In this document: in pieces, positions 55,234 to 64,000 of the stretch
Layout of the letters: each line of letters opens with the position of its first letter
How positions within the stretch are numbered: position 1 is the stretch's first letter
NCBI GenBank assembly: GCA_030144725.1
Contig: JASKMD010000149.1
Location: 62,001-126,000 of the forward strand
Source of the DNA: Haematococcus lacustris
Taxonomy: Eukaryota; Chlorophyta; Chlorophyceae; Chlamydomonadales; Haematococcaceae
Reading direction: 5' to 3'
DNA: 64,000 nt
Position numbers and translations under genes: made by a program
Notes under the pieces: model-generated
The model's input: the letters and a program-made list of their open reading frames with translations, nothing else
What the model was told of the DNA's origin: nothing
Database searches by the model: none

Positions 55234-56306
55234 TCATGCGGGCCTCGCCGCGAGAGAACGCCGCGACCGACGTGGCCCAGGAGCACCTGCACATAGTGAG
55301 GGCCAGTCGCCGCAGTCAAAACGTTTCACATGGCATGTCAAACCGATGTAACGACGCCCCTCCACCCATGCTCGGAAATATGCAAGGTTGCTGCGATGCT
55401 TGACCCCTTCGTGAGCAGTACTTACTACCTGGCCACAATGCGATGCCTCACAAGGTGTGTAGGCCATTTCTATGTTACCTTGCTCGACATGTTGGGTCCG
55501 ATCCCTCCCGCCCGCCCCCCGCTTGCGTGTCGAGCTCGTTTCCAGCTCCGCTATGGCCCCCTGCTGCTCAGATGGAGGGGTGAGCATGCCAGGGGATGCA
55601 ATAGCACCAGCTGCCAGCTGCTGCCAGGCAGGGGCAGCAGGAGGGGTGGGCAGCCCAGGGGTGGCACCAGCACCAGCTGCCAGCTGCTGCCAGGGAGGGG
55701 CAGCAGGAGGGGTGGGCAGCCCAGGGGCGGCACCAGCACCAGCTGCCAGCTGCTGCCAGGGGGGGGCAGCAAGAGGGGTGGGCAGCCCAATGCTGAGCCA
55801 AGAGCCCAATGCTAAGCCAAGAGGCTGGCTATGTCCTCAAGTGCTGCCTTGATGCTGGCACCCAGAGCTGTCAACCCTGCCAGGAGGGTGTTGTGAAGGC
55901 CATGGCTGTAGCAGGGCTGTGCGCGGATGGCTGCGTTCTGCAACGGCATGAGCACCTCACTGAGCTGTGCGATCACTCCGCTGTGACCCCCCATGTTCAC
56001 AGATGCGCTGTCGGCTGTCATGCTAGCAATGTGGGCGCCCTGCAAACTATTACGTTTAAGCTCACGCATGATGACCTTGACGTGGGCCTCAGCTGTGGCA
56101 CAAGGGAGGGGGACGATGGCCAACACGTCAGTGATCTGGGCGGTGAGGCGCTGATGCTGGCCAGCTGCTACAGCCAAATCTGGGCTTGTAACCTTGGGCA
56201 CAGCAGCGGTTACTCTGATGACGAGCACCTTGCCATGCTTCTTGCATGTGCAGCCATCAAACTGCACGTGGATCGCTTTGGCTTGTCGTAGCTTATCTGC
56301 ATGCAC
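55234..56306 (-). pseudogene. hAT/DUF659-like transposase remnant
   Basis: From 56306 the frame reads HVQFDGCTCKKHGKVLVIRV, MTADSASVNMGGHSGVIAQL and PCYSHGLHNTLLAGLTALG. This is the order 'DG.s...g', 'tDsasnM', 'pC.sH.lnL' of DUF659/hAT-type transposases around the second Asp. At 55812 it stops; the next frame holds three 69-bp tandem repeats (LPTPPAAPPWQQLAAGAGA) and then CEASHCGQVVSTAHEG, with Cys and His that might be a degraded zinc finger. The C-terminal dimerisation domain is missing. Confidence 0.6.
55608..55795. repeat. 69-bp tandem repeat, about 2.7 copies
   Basis: Units of CACCAGCTGCCAGCTGCTGC followed by a G-rich half; they encode the repeated PWQQLAAGAGA segment on the minus strand. 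Confidence 0.85.
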
Positions 56307-56523
56307 ACTGCATGATCAACATTGCTCGGCCTTGCTGAACCCTGGCCTGCACCATGTGCCTACCTGTTGGAGCAAGGCATGCTAGGTTCAGCCAGCCCAT
56401 CAGGGGTTGAGCTAACTGTATCTCAAGTGTGACTTCTGTTTTAGGCTCCGCTCAGTGACGTAGTGTTTTACTGTGTTTGTCCGGTGAAGCGCTGCCTCTT
56501 AGCGAGGGCCTCTTTCTCTTTCA

Positions 56524-56536
56524 GGTTATGGGCCCA
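56524..56536 (+). promoter_or_regulatory. Copia-type primer binding site (half-tRNA-iMet type)
   Basis: GGTTATGGGCCCA follows a possible LTR end ...TTTCA. This matches the known Drosophila copia primer site, which pairs with an internal part of initiator tRNA-Met. Confidence 0.6.
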
Positions 56537-56544
56537 CGGCACGG

Positions 56545-57080
56545 GTGCCGATGGTAAAATCGGAGGCAGGCGTCAGCGCTCCAGCCGAGCAGCCACAGAT
56601 GGCGCTCCTTATGCCACAGCCGTTGCCCCTGAATGAAGCCACCTCGTTTGTCGAGTGGCGACATGGGGCAATGGGCCAGTTGAGGCTGGCCGGGCTGTGG
56701 AAGGCAATGGTTGGCGAGGACACCGACCCAGTTCGTTGTGAAAGAGCGTATGCATGGCTGCTGTGCAACTGCAAGTCGCACTACTTGCGACTTGTAGTGG
56801 CAGCCGAGACAGCACCTGCAGCCTGGAAAGCCCTGCTGGCGGACCAGCAGCCGGGAGCAGCTCAACAGCTTGCAGATGCAGCCCGGTGAGACTGTGGGGC
56901 AGGTGCACAGCAGGCTGCTGGAGATTGTGTGGCAGCTGGCAGCGGTCAAGGAGCAAGTCAGCGAGCCCCAGCAGGTCATGGCCTTGTTGAAGGCCATGCC
57001 CCCCCTGCCGCAGTATGAGAATGCAAGGGACTTCATCACCTTCGGGTCTCTGCGCTCCCCACCTTTCTCTTTCACTACCA
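56545..57080 (+). pseudogene. Ty1/copia gag fragment
   Basis: Reads [35 protein letters not shown], then after a one-base shift (near 56868) [20 protein letters not shown] and [20 protein letters not shown]. This is the copia Gag (UBN2-type) order: W...L, aW..L, L..l+m..geS...y..R, lL..LP..Y. It stops short of any zinc knuckle or pol and runs into the GCCCC array. Only the 5' end of the element is here. Confidence 0.75.
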
Positions 57081-57112
57081 CCACCTTCCAATCCTTCCAG
57101 CCCCCCCCCCAG

Positions 57113-57806
57113 CCCGCCCCGCCCCGCCCCGCCCCGCCCCGCCCCGCCCCGCCCCGCCCCGCCCCGCCCCGCCCCGCCCCGCCCCGCCCCGCCCCGCCCC
57201 GCCCCGCCCCGCCCCGCCCCGCCCCGCCCCGCCCCGCCCCGCCCCGCCCCGCCCCGCCCCGCCCCGCCCCGCCCCGCCCCGCCCCGCCCCGCCCCGCCCC
57301 GCCCCGCCCCGCCCCGCCCCGCCCCGCCCCGCCCCGCCCCGCCCCGCCCCGCCCCGCCCCGCCCCGCCCCGCCCCGCCCCGCCCCGCCCCGCCCCGCCCC
57401 GCCCCGCCCCGCCCCGCCCCGCCCCGCCCCGCCCCGCCCCGCCCCGCCCCGCCCCGCCCCGCCCCGCCCCGCCCCGCCCCGCCCCGCCCCGCCCCGCCCC
57501 GCCCCGCCCCGCCCCGCCCCGCCCCGCCCCGCCCCGCCCCGCCCCGCCCCGCCCCGCCCCGCCCCGCCCCGCCCCGCCCCGCCCCGCCCCGCCCCGCCCC
57601 GCCCCGCCCCGCCCCGCCCCGCCCCGCCCCGCCCCGCCCCGCCCCGCCCCGCCCCGCCCCGCCCCGCCCCGCCCCGCCCCGCCCCGCCCCGCCCCGCCCC
57701 GCCCCGCCCCGCCCCGCCCCGCCCCGCCCCGCCCCGCCCCGCCCCGCCCCGCCCCGCCCCGCCCCGCCCCGCCCCGCCCCGCCCCGCCCCGCCCCGCCCC
57801 GCCCCG
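57113..57806. repeat. (GCCCC)n array, about 695 bp, at a 5' splice site on the minus strand
   Basis: About 139 perfect pentamers. Read on the minus strand, the Z4 exon ends at 57812 and its donor gtaagc leads directly into GGGGC units. The other end abuts the copia gag fragment. Confidence 0.97.
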
Positions 57807-57811
57807 CTTAC

Positions 57812-58018
57812 CTAGGGTTCTTTGCCGCAGGTACTTGCAGACCACACGCATTTGCCGACCCACAGTTGTGCGCTCGCCAGGCCGTTGAGTGTTGGCCACC
57901 ACACACTGCTCTGTAACGAACAGCCGCCGGCATGTGGGAAGCCTGCGACGGCTGACTTGTGACTTCAACATCAACCTGGCTGTGCTGAGGTAGTGCTGGC
58001 GAGGATGTGAGGATTCCC
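57812..58018 (-). pseudogene. Z4: fragment of the unknown Y/Z protein family
   Basis: Reads [40 protein letters not shown], then [17 protein letters not shown] up to a phase-1 donor, closely parallel to the Y3 block. The downstream exon is not found beyond the array. Opposite orientation to Z3, which starts beside it. Confidence 0.6.
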
Positions 58019-59332
58019 TTGAGTGTTTACGGCAGCGCTACATCGCTATAATGGTGGGCGCCAGGCTAGCAAACCCACCCACCCCTCAACATTTTTGCTG
58101 CTTTTTGCCACCGCCGCTGAGCTCCAGCCAAACTCCCTACACTCTTGTCCAAGATGACTCTTACGTGCATCACCAGAACAAAGAAGCATAGACATTGGAT
58201 CAACGCACGATGATTGGGACCACTCCAAAGGCACATCAATTGTTGGCTGCAGGTGTATCATGAGTACCACCCCCTTCCAATCCACCTAGCCCTACTCCCT
58301 GCCCATCCCCGCCCATCCCAGCTCTCCAGCCCTCCCCTCCTCCCACCCACTCCCACTTCCTCCCACCCCCTGCAAGCCATGGGCAATGCTTCGTCTCTGA
58401 GCAGTGCGTCCTCCCTAACCCACACCGGCCAGGCAAGATATCCACAGTTGGGCGTGAATTCCACCTACATGCGGCGCAAACCCTTGGTAAAATGCAAAGG
58501 GGAGGGTTGTGGTTAGTGTGGGTGACCATGCGTGCCGAGAGCGGCTTGCAGCGGCCCATGCCCTTGCCTTTGGGGGGCGTGATTTTGGCAACACAACTGT
58601 CGAGGAGGCAAGGAAGATGACAGGAAAACAGCTTCAAGACATACCTCTAGTTCCACAAGCAGGAGGTACACACCTGTTGGAGGGTACCCAAGCTACTGAG
58701 CCACGTGTGCACCCACATCCGTGTGAAGCCGCAGCTGCGCCGCCTCAGCAGCAGCTGACACCTGCAGGCACCACCCCTGAGCTGGTTGTGCCTGCCGGTG
58801 CACCCCCTCAGCAGCAGCAACAGCTGGCAGCGGCAAGCACATCATGTAAGCGTGAGGCACCTGCAGCTAACAAGTCGAGGGCAGCAAAGCAAGGTAAGAC
58901 AACACCACGTACTGCACCTAGCACCTTGTTTAGGCATAGTAGAGCAGCCGGCACTGCACTAGCGCCAGCAGCAGCTCCAAAAGCTAATAATGGTATCCAG
59001 TTGTCGCGACTGCCGTCGTCGCGGCCACATGCCAAAAGCAAAACATGTTCCGACTGCCGCTGCGCGTTCCAGGTGCCACTCACAACAGTGTGGCGAAGCA
59101 TGCTAGTGAGGCGCGCCTCGCATGGGGCGAAATCGCATGAATTCAAATGTCGATCTTTGGGCAGGCATTGAGCACCGCTGAGAGCGAGATAGTTTTGGCT
59201 GCGTCTACCATCTCGTAGCTATGAGTCTCCTCTGTGCAAAGCACTGTTTATATATACTGTTGACTAAGTGGCTGCGGAGATACGGGCTTCCTATCACAGG
59301 GGTTGGGTTTTCAGGTAGTTGGGAACGCCTGA
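58019..59332 (+). mobile_element. Z3: Z-type element, right end intact
   Basis: Ends GGTAGTTGGGAACGCCTGA at 59332; its last 500 bases match the end of Z1. It contains EQCVLPNPHRPGKISTVGRE (58399) and TLG with a phase-1 gtaaaa donor (58486), the same intron position as Y3 and Z4 but without a pentamer array. An open frame at 58509-59171 follows, Ala/Gln-rich and ending with a Cys/His group (CSDCRCAF...HEFKCRSLGRH). The left TIR is missing. Confidence 0.7.
58509..59171 (+). CDS. Z3 C-terminal frame with possible zinc finger
   Basis: 221-codon frame, Gln/Ala-rich (GAPPQQQQQLAAAS) then basic (CKREAPAANKSRAAKQGK), ending TCSDCRCAFQVP...ASHGAKSHEFKCRSLGRH. Two CxxC-type cysteines and later His/Cys could bind zinc. 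The same end is found, frame-shifted, in Z1 near 50000-50150. Function unknown; the start codon is arbitrary. Confidence 0.4.
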   Translation: MVSVGDHACRERLAAAHALAFGGRDFGNTTVEEARKMTGKQLQDIPLVPQAGGTHLLEGTQATEPRVHPHPCEAAAAPPQQQLTPAGTTPELVVPAGAPPQQQQQLAAASTSCKREAPAANKSRAAKQGKTTPRTAPSTLFRHSRAAGTALAPAAAPKANNGIQLSRLPSSRPHAKSKTCSDCRCAFQVPLTTVWRSMLVRRASHGAKSHEFKCRSLGRH

Positions 59333-59491
59333 ATGTACCTCTATGTACTTAATATACTTGACCCCTTCTCAACATCTGCCTTTACCCGCCTCATCTACGC
59401 ACACCTCTGAAGAGTGACTGTGATGCGTGATAATGTGCGCGATGCAGATGCGCCGCCCCGTCACGGCATTGACACTTCACCATAATTGAGG

Positions 59492-62473
59492 ATGCGGACA
59501 TTGCAACCCTGGGCGGCACTGGCCTGCACTCTTGCCTTCCCTATAGCTCTCGCACAGGATCGGTACGCTCCGTCAGCCACCATCTCTACCTGGGTGTCCG
59601 GGCAGGCTAGCGCCTTTGGTGAGTTCTGATGGCCGGTCATCTGCGCCCTCGGATCGACAAAACAGCTCGTGGCTCGCTACTCGCTGCTTGCCGCGACCGC
59701 TGCGCCGTATGCAGGTGGTCCGCAGGTGCGATCGCGCGTTGAAGGGGAGCGGCGCCCATGATTCAGGCCTGAGTCTAGCTCAGCCTGTTGCTTCGTGGTG
59801 GTGATGCACAGGAGGGGTTGGATGTAGTGTACAACGCAACCCTTCCCTCTGGAAGCTGTGGCTACGGCACGCAGGACGTCAGGCTCTGGCCATTCATTGG
59901 CAAGTCATTTGTTGAAGGCCAACCTACCTGCCAACCTGGGCAGTTGTGGAGCTGCCCTAGCTTGTCTTAGCTGTGAGCAGGCACATGGTCAGCCTGCCCT
60001 GCGTCACATTGGTTGGCCTCGCTGCCTGCCTGCCTGCCTGCCTGCCCTGCCCTGCCCTGCCCTGCCCTGCCCTGCCCTGCCCTGCCCTGCCCTGCCCTGC
60101 CCTGCCCTGCCCTGCCCTGCCCTGCCCTGCCCCGCCCTGGACCCTTGCAGGCATTGTGGGGATATCTAGGAGCAGTGTGCTGACCACTGCCCGGCCCATG
60201 AGCGGATGTGGCACCTGCCTGGAAGTGCGCTGCACAGACACCCGCCCTGACGTGAGCTGCACGCACCTCCCTCTCAGGCACCACAGCCGTACAGGCTCCA
60301 ATGTGTTGCATGGCTGCATGGCGCATGGTGTGGCTGCATGGCAGCTGCTCTGGGTTCCTGCCCCCCTCCCCTGCTGCTGTGAGGCTGCAGGCGTGCGCCA
60401 GCGCCAACCCCATCAGCGTGACAGTGCTAGACACTTGCGGTGAGGAGCAGGGGCCACAGGCGGCTAAGGCTCAGGCAGCCGGCAGGGGAGGCCAGCTGCT
60501 CACCTCCGCCTCCCTGCCTCATCCTGCATAGAGGGGTGTCCAGCTTGCCCTTCACGCTTGCTCTCTTCCACATCTCATGCTTGCTTGGTCACACCCTATG
60601 TACCTTACCAAACCTATAATCCGAAATGCTGCTAGCTTAGCCCCGTTGAACTTTGAAGTATGCCCCCCCACACACACACATACACATATATATACCCCTG
60701 TGTCACACAGCTGGCGCCAGGCCTTATGGTGTCAGGCATGCTGGGCCCACCCTGCCTGGCCTGCGCTGTGTCGCCCTGCAGCGAGCTGCAACGCCTCCCA
60801 GATCAACCTGTTTGCCCTGGGCTTCCAACAAATAGGGCGCACCAGACTGGGCACCATCGCTGTCCAATACCGCCAAGTAAGCGTGTGGGGAGGAAGCGTG
60901 GCATTGGCGCCGCCTTGACCCCACCGCTCTCCCTCCCTTCTCCCACATCCCCTCACCCGCCCTGCCCCACCCAGCCTCACCCTGCCCCTTGCCATCCTCC
61001 TGCTCAGCCAGCCCCTTGCTGCTGACGCTGCCAGCCCCTGGCCTCTGGCCCTGTCCAGGTGGCCTGCCAGCCCCCTGACGGCATGGAGGTGTTGGTGGAC
61101 GCCTGGCGCCCCACTGACGGCGGCTACCTGCGGCTGGCCTTGCGGAACGTGGCGGGGGATGGCGGGCTGACTGCGGTGGAGCTGCGCGGCGCAGCGGGCA
61201 ACACCTCCACAGCGGGCAACAGCTCGGGCAGTGAATGGCAGCCCATGGTCAACGGGTTTGGTGAGCACACAGAACAGCTGCCGCCACCGCCGGGCCGCCA
61301 CCTGCTGGATAAGGGCCAGGCACAGGGGATGGGGGGGCACTACCTAGCTGCTGGTCATTGCTCTGCCTGCTATGCTGGTGCCATTGCTGTGTGACGTCAT
61401 CGTTGTCATTGCTGTGTGACATCATCGTCACGGAGGAAGCAATCTGGCGCGCCTGGCAAAGCCACAAGCCCACTCAACAGCCAGGCCCTCCTCCCTCCCT
61501 TCACCTCCCTGCCTCCCTTCCTTGCCGGGTTTAAAGCTACGCCAGATGCCGCCCTCCTCCTCACCTGCATGCCCCCAGCGCCTAGCATGCCTTCCATGCC
61601 GCCCTTACACACCTGACCTGACACACGCACAGCCCCCGCCACCAGCTGGCTGCCCCAGCTCCCACTGGCCAGCTCCCACTGGGGCCTCTGTGGGTCTGGC
61701 TGCCTCCTCCCTGATCAGGTGGGGCCAGCAGGGGGGCGGCGTGGGAGGTGCCGCGCATCCAGGCCAACCCTGCGGGCGGATTTGACCTGCGCGTGACAAA
61801 TGCCGTGGGCGAGTCCGTCATCATCAGGTGGGCCCTGCTGCCCTGCACCCTGCTGCCCTGCTGCCCTGCCGCCCTGCCGTTCTGCCACCACGCACTTTGG
61901 CCTGCTTTGCCTGGCGAGTTGCGCTGATAGGAGGTGTTCAGTGCTGCTGCCCTTGCTCCCCCTGCGGTGTCATGTCGCCCTCATGCCGCCCATGCACTCA
62001 GCCATGCCTGGCGCGTTGATCCTCCCTTCCAGCAGCAGGTGAGGGGGTACTGTTCAGCAAACCTGGTGCAGCAGCCATGCATGCTCACAGGCTCATGCGG
62101 GCTCGAGCAAATGTATGTGCATGGACCACATACCCATGTGTTTATTTCCAGTGGAGCGGGGCAGCCATGCGGGCAACTGGATGGGCTTGCCCCATGCGTG
62201 CTGCTCCTGCTGCTGCTCTGAACATGGTCCGCCCCAATAGTACATCAGGCAGGCAGGCTGGACGGCGCCCCTCCCTCCCTGCTTCTGCCCCACAGAGATG
62301 CCATCCCGCCCTACACCACGCCCCAGAGCTCCATCCGGTCCTACTTCACATCTGCCCAGTTCGCGGACGCCACGCTGCTGAGCCAGCGCATGGCGGCAGC
62401 AGGGGGCCGGAGATCGCTGCATGCGCATGGGAGGAGAAGGGCAGCAGGGGGGGCAGGAGCGCGGGGGTGGTGA
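59492..62473 (+). CDS. Secreted expansin-like protein, complete, 8 exons, 310 aa
   Basis: Exons: 59492-59618, 59828-59899, 60151-60251, 60391-60439, 60782-60876, 61059-61260, 61719-61827, 62296-62473; total 933 nt. The start gives a signal peptide (WAALACTLAFPIALAQ). The double-psi beta-barrel domain follows: SGSCGYGTQD, SGCGTCLEVRC, ISVTVLDTCG, INLFALGFQQIG and LGTIAVQYRQ. Domain 2 has LALRNVAGDGGLTAVELRG, WQPMVNGFG and GGFDLRVTNAVGESVI. Expansins loosen wall polymers without hydrolysis; the two-domain order is clear, though chlamydomonad walls are glycoprotein, so the target is uncertain. Intron 2 seems to be GC-AG (donor GCAAGT at 59900), which alone keeps the phase with the acceptor at 60150. 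An alternative GT donor at 59904 with an acceptor at 60169 would drop six residues net. A (CCCTG)n tract lies in intron 2. Confidence 0.82.
60039..60136. repeat. (CCCTG)n array in expansin-like intron 2
   Basis: About 19 pentamers; the reverse complement of the GGGCA unit in the acyl-CoA oxidase gene. Here it sits just upstream of the acceptor at 60150 rather than at the donor. Confidence 0.95.
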
Positions 62474-63136
62474 CCTGAACATGCCAACGAGTGGCGCTGA
62501 AACACCTGCGGCCAGGGCCAGGGCCAAGGCCAGGGTGGTCAGCGGCAGCCATGCACAGCAGCTGGAATGGCCTTACAGTGTTGCTGACAACACGTTCAGG
62601 GCTGGTAAAAAGAGGAGGTGGCGGCTGGCAGCAGCGACAGCAGAAGACCAGGCTGAATCTCAGCTCGTACTACAGCCAACATTTTGTGGGGGAAGGGCTT
62701 CACACTCTCAGCTACAGGACTAGCACAGTATTCTATTTCATATCTGCGGAGCAGAGGACAAATAACATCGATGTTGAGCATTTGTCTTATAAACTAGCGC
62801 CAGCTTTGCACCCTACAGCCCTCTTGCTGAACAGAACTTGTGTCAGCCGCATTTCGTATATAGCATACTATGTAAACCATCCGCATCTTCCGCACCGTTA
62901 AGAGCTGTAAGCTGAGAAGAAGGCGGTCGCAATGCTGAGCAAACATTTAAAGCATGCCAGCTGGCTCGGGCCGAAAGTCTGCGCGGTGGCGCGGTCTGCC
63001 AAGCTTATTTGCCTATACCACCGCCGCTTGCTGCGACAAATGCGCCCCCCACATGCGCCACATTCTGAGCCCGCAACCGAAACGCTGATGCAAGCCGCCG
63101 TATTCCCCCAGGTACTCCTGCCGCGGCCAGACCTGA
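62474..63136. other. Intergenic between expansin-like and methyltransferase genes
   Basis: A TGTAA at 62871 could serve as poly(A) signal for the expansin-like gene. An ORF at 62932-63195 precedes the methyltransferase ATG in another frame and is probably 5' UTR or chance. Confidence 0.45.
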
Positions 63137-64000
63137 ATGGACACGTTCGGCGGAAGCCGCAGCATGCGCGTCAACTACCAAGATGGCGTTGCTAGCTACT
63201 ATGCTCGGCACGGGGACAGCTACCGCAACCCGCACTTCCCCGCCATCTGCGCTGCCACCTCGGCCATCCTGGATGTTTGGCGCAGCGAGTGGTTAGCCGC
63301 CCACCCCCTGCCCCCAGCCAACCTCAGCCGCAGCCGCAGCCCCGGCTGCAGCACCCACACGCCCGGCGCAGGCGTGGAAGAGGAGGGGCCTTGCGTGTGT
63401 GGCCCCTGCTGCCACCATCCCTCCTCTGGCCACGCCTTGCGGCTGCTAGACCTGGCATGCGGCAGCGGGGAGGCAACCCAGGCGCTGCTGGCCTGGTGGC
63501 ACGGCTCCCCCTCAGCAGCCACCACCGTGCCTGACCTGAGCACCAATGCCAGCACCAGCACTGGGCAGCCGCTGGCCCAGATGGGGGGAGTACAGGGGGG
63601 CGGGCAGGCCAGGGGCACTGAGTCTGTGGGGCCCCCTGCCCGGCCATGCTGCTCTGGGTCAGCAACTGGCACAGGTGGCTTGGCAGAGGCACAGCAGCAG
63701 GGGTGGGCTGCAGCAGGGGGAGGCAGCAGCAGGGAGGCACAGCAGCAGAGCCAGCAGGGGGGGGCCCTGTCAGGCTGCAGCCTGGAGGTCGGGGCACAGT
63801 GGATGGCGGGCAGTGGGGCGGGGCCAGCAGCACGGGTGGTTGCCAGAGCAGCCAGCCAAGGCCAGCAGGCGGGGCAGGGTGTGCAGCAGCTGGGTCCTGG
63901 GGGGGAGCTGGCTGCACGGGGGCCCTTGGAGCCAAGACCAGGTGCACGGGCAGGGGTGCCCCTTGGCTGGCAGCAGGCCCCCCCTGCTGGGCCGGCTGCG
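63137..64000 (+). CDS. Class I SAM-dependent methyltransferase, N-terminal part (runs off window)
   Basis: ATG at 63137, directly after an in-frame TGA, and open to the window edge (288 codons). It reads GVASYYARHGDSYRNPHFPA, then a 50-residue Ser/Arg/Cys-rich insert, then ALRLLDLACGSGEATQALL, the SAM-binding motif I (LDxACGxGxxT). YRNPH plus LDLACGSGE recalls a group of uncharacterised fungal/algal methyltransferases. After motif I about 170 residues of Gly/Gln/Ala-rich sequence run to the edge, probably another insert before motif II. The substrate cannot be told. Confidence 0.72.
   Translation, partial: MDTFGGSRSMRVNYQDGVASYYARHGDSYRNPHFPAICAATSAILDVWRSEWLAAHPLPPANLSRSRSPGCSTHTPGAGVEEEGPCVCGPCCHHPSSGHALRLLDLACGSGEATQALLAWWHGSPSAATTVPDLSTNASTSTGQPLAQMGGVQGGGQARGTESVGPPARPCCSGSATGTGGLAEAQQQGWAAAGGGSSREAQQQSQQGGALSGCSLEVGAQWMAGSGAGPAARVVARAASQGQQAGQGVQQLGPGGELAARGPLEPRPGARAGVPLGWQQAPPAGPAA

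Larger units (their letters stand above)
55007..56440 (+). mobile_element. V2: hAT-like element with transposase debris (right end approximate)
   Basis: Left terminus TCAGGCGACCCCAACTAAC. The first 300 bases match V1 (8.0-8.6 kb). It carries the hAT-like transposase remnant on the minus strand. No right TIR is seen; the copia fragment follows from about 56450. Confidence 0.65.

Noticed and set aside
56870..57916. PAPPRP-repeat ORF as a copia Gag-Pro-rich protein
   Set aside because: Only the first 60 residues are Gag; the rest is the (GCCCC)n array and antisense of Z4.
62932..63195. ORF before the methyltransferase as an extra coding exon
   Set aside because: Different frame, low similarity to anything, and an in-frame TGA precedes the methyltransferase ATG.

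Overview
The window looks like nuclear DNA of a chlamydomonadalean (volvocalean) green alga. The genes have many short exons separated by GT-AG introns. Several proteins carry long Gln/Ala/Ser/Pro-rich inserts, simple repeats are abundant, TGTAA motifs lie downstream of some genes, and the mobile elements are plant/algal types. A Haematococcus-like genome would fit, but the species cannot be fixed from the sequence alone. Nothing in it looks bacterial or organellar.

Layout, left to right. (1) 72-889: the last two exons of an NADPH-dependent diflavin oxidoreductase (NDOR1/Tah18/ATR3 type), plus strand. (2) 1706-7139: a kinase-like gene (A) that has lost its catalytic motifs, plus strand. (3) 8.0-14.2 kb: a hAT-like repeat split by a small inverted-repeat element, a 1.55-kb hexanucleotide array, and a decayed non-LTR retrotransposon. 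(4) 15.5-22.8 kb: a second kinase gene (B), minus strand, paralogous to A with the same exon plan but with intact HxD and DFG motifs; A and B point tail to tail. (5) 23.7-24.9 kb: a 1.2-kb TIR element. (6) 25282-35643: a complete 20-exon peroxisomal acyl-CoA oxidase gene with a Fanzor remnant antisense in intron 2 and pentanucleotide arrays in introns 10 and 12. (7) 36126-41725: a complete Ty3/gypsy element with equal-length LTRs, TSD, PBS, PPT, gag and pol. (8) 41.7-43.9 kb: a Fanzor pseudogene carrying a hAT insertion in an intron. (9) 44391-46907: a complete five-exon pyroglutamyl-peptidase I gene, minus strand. (10) 47.0-59.3 kb: a dense nest of related TIR elements (called Y, Z and V here), hAT-like transposase debris, a third Fanzor remnant, a Ty1/copia gag fragment with a half-tRNA-type PBS, and two long G-rich pentamer arrays that begin at 5' splice sites. 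(11) 59492-62473: a complete eight-exon secreted expansin-like gene. (12) 63137 to the right edge: the start of a class I SAM-dependent methyltransferase.

The host genes (redox enzyme, kinases, fatty-acid beta-oxidation, peptide turnover, cell-wall protein, methyltransferase) form no pathway or operon; they are ordinary neighbours in a gene-sparse, transposon-rich region. The most interesting material is the Fanzor (eukaryotic TnpB-like) remnants, the TCAGG...CCTGA element family with 7-bp duplications and an unrecognised coiled-coil protein, and the repeated anchoring of GGGCN pentamer arrays at 5' splice sites. Exon coordinates come from reading splice sites and phase by eye. The acyl-CoA oxidase, pyroglutamyl peptidase and expansin models each sum to a multiple of three with consistent phases.
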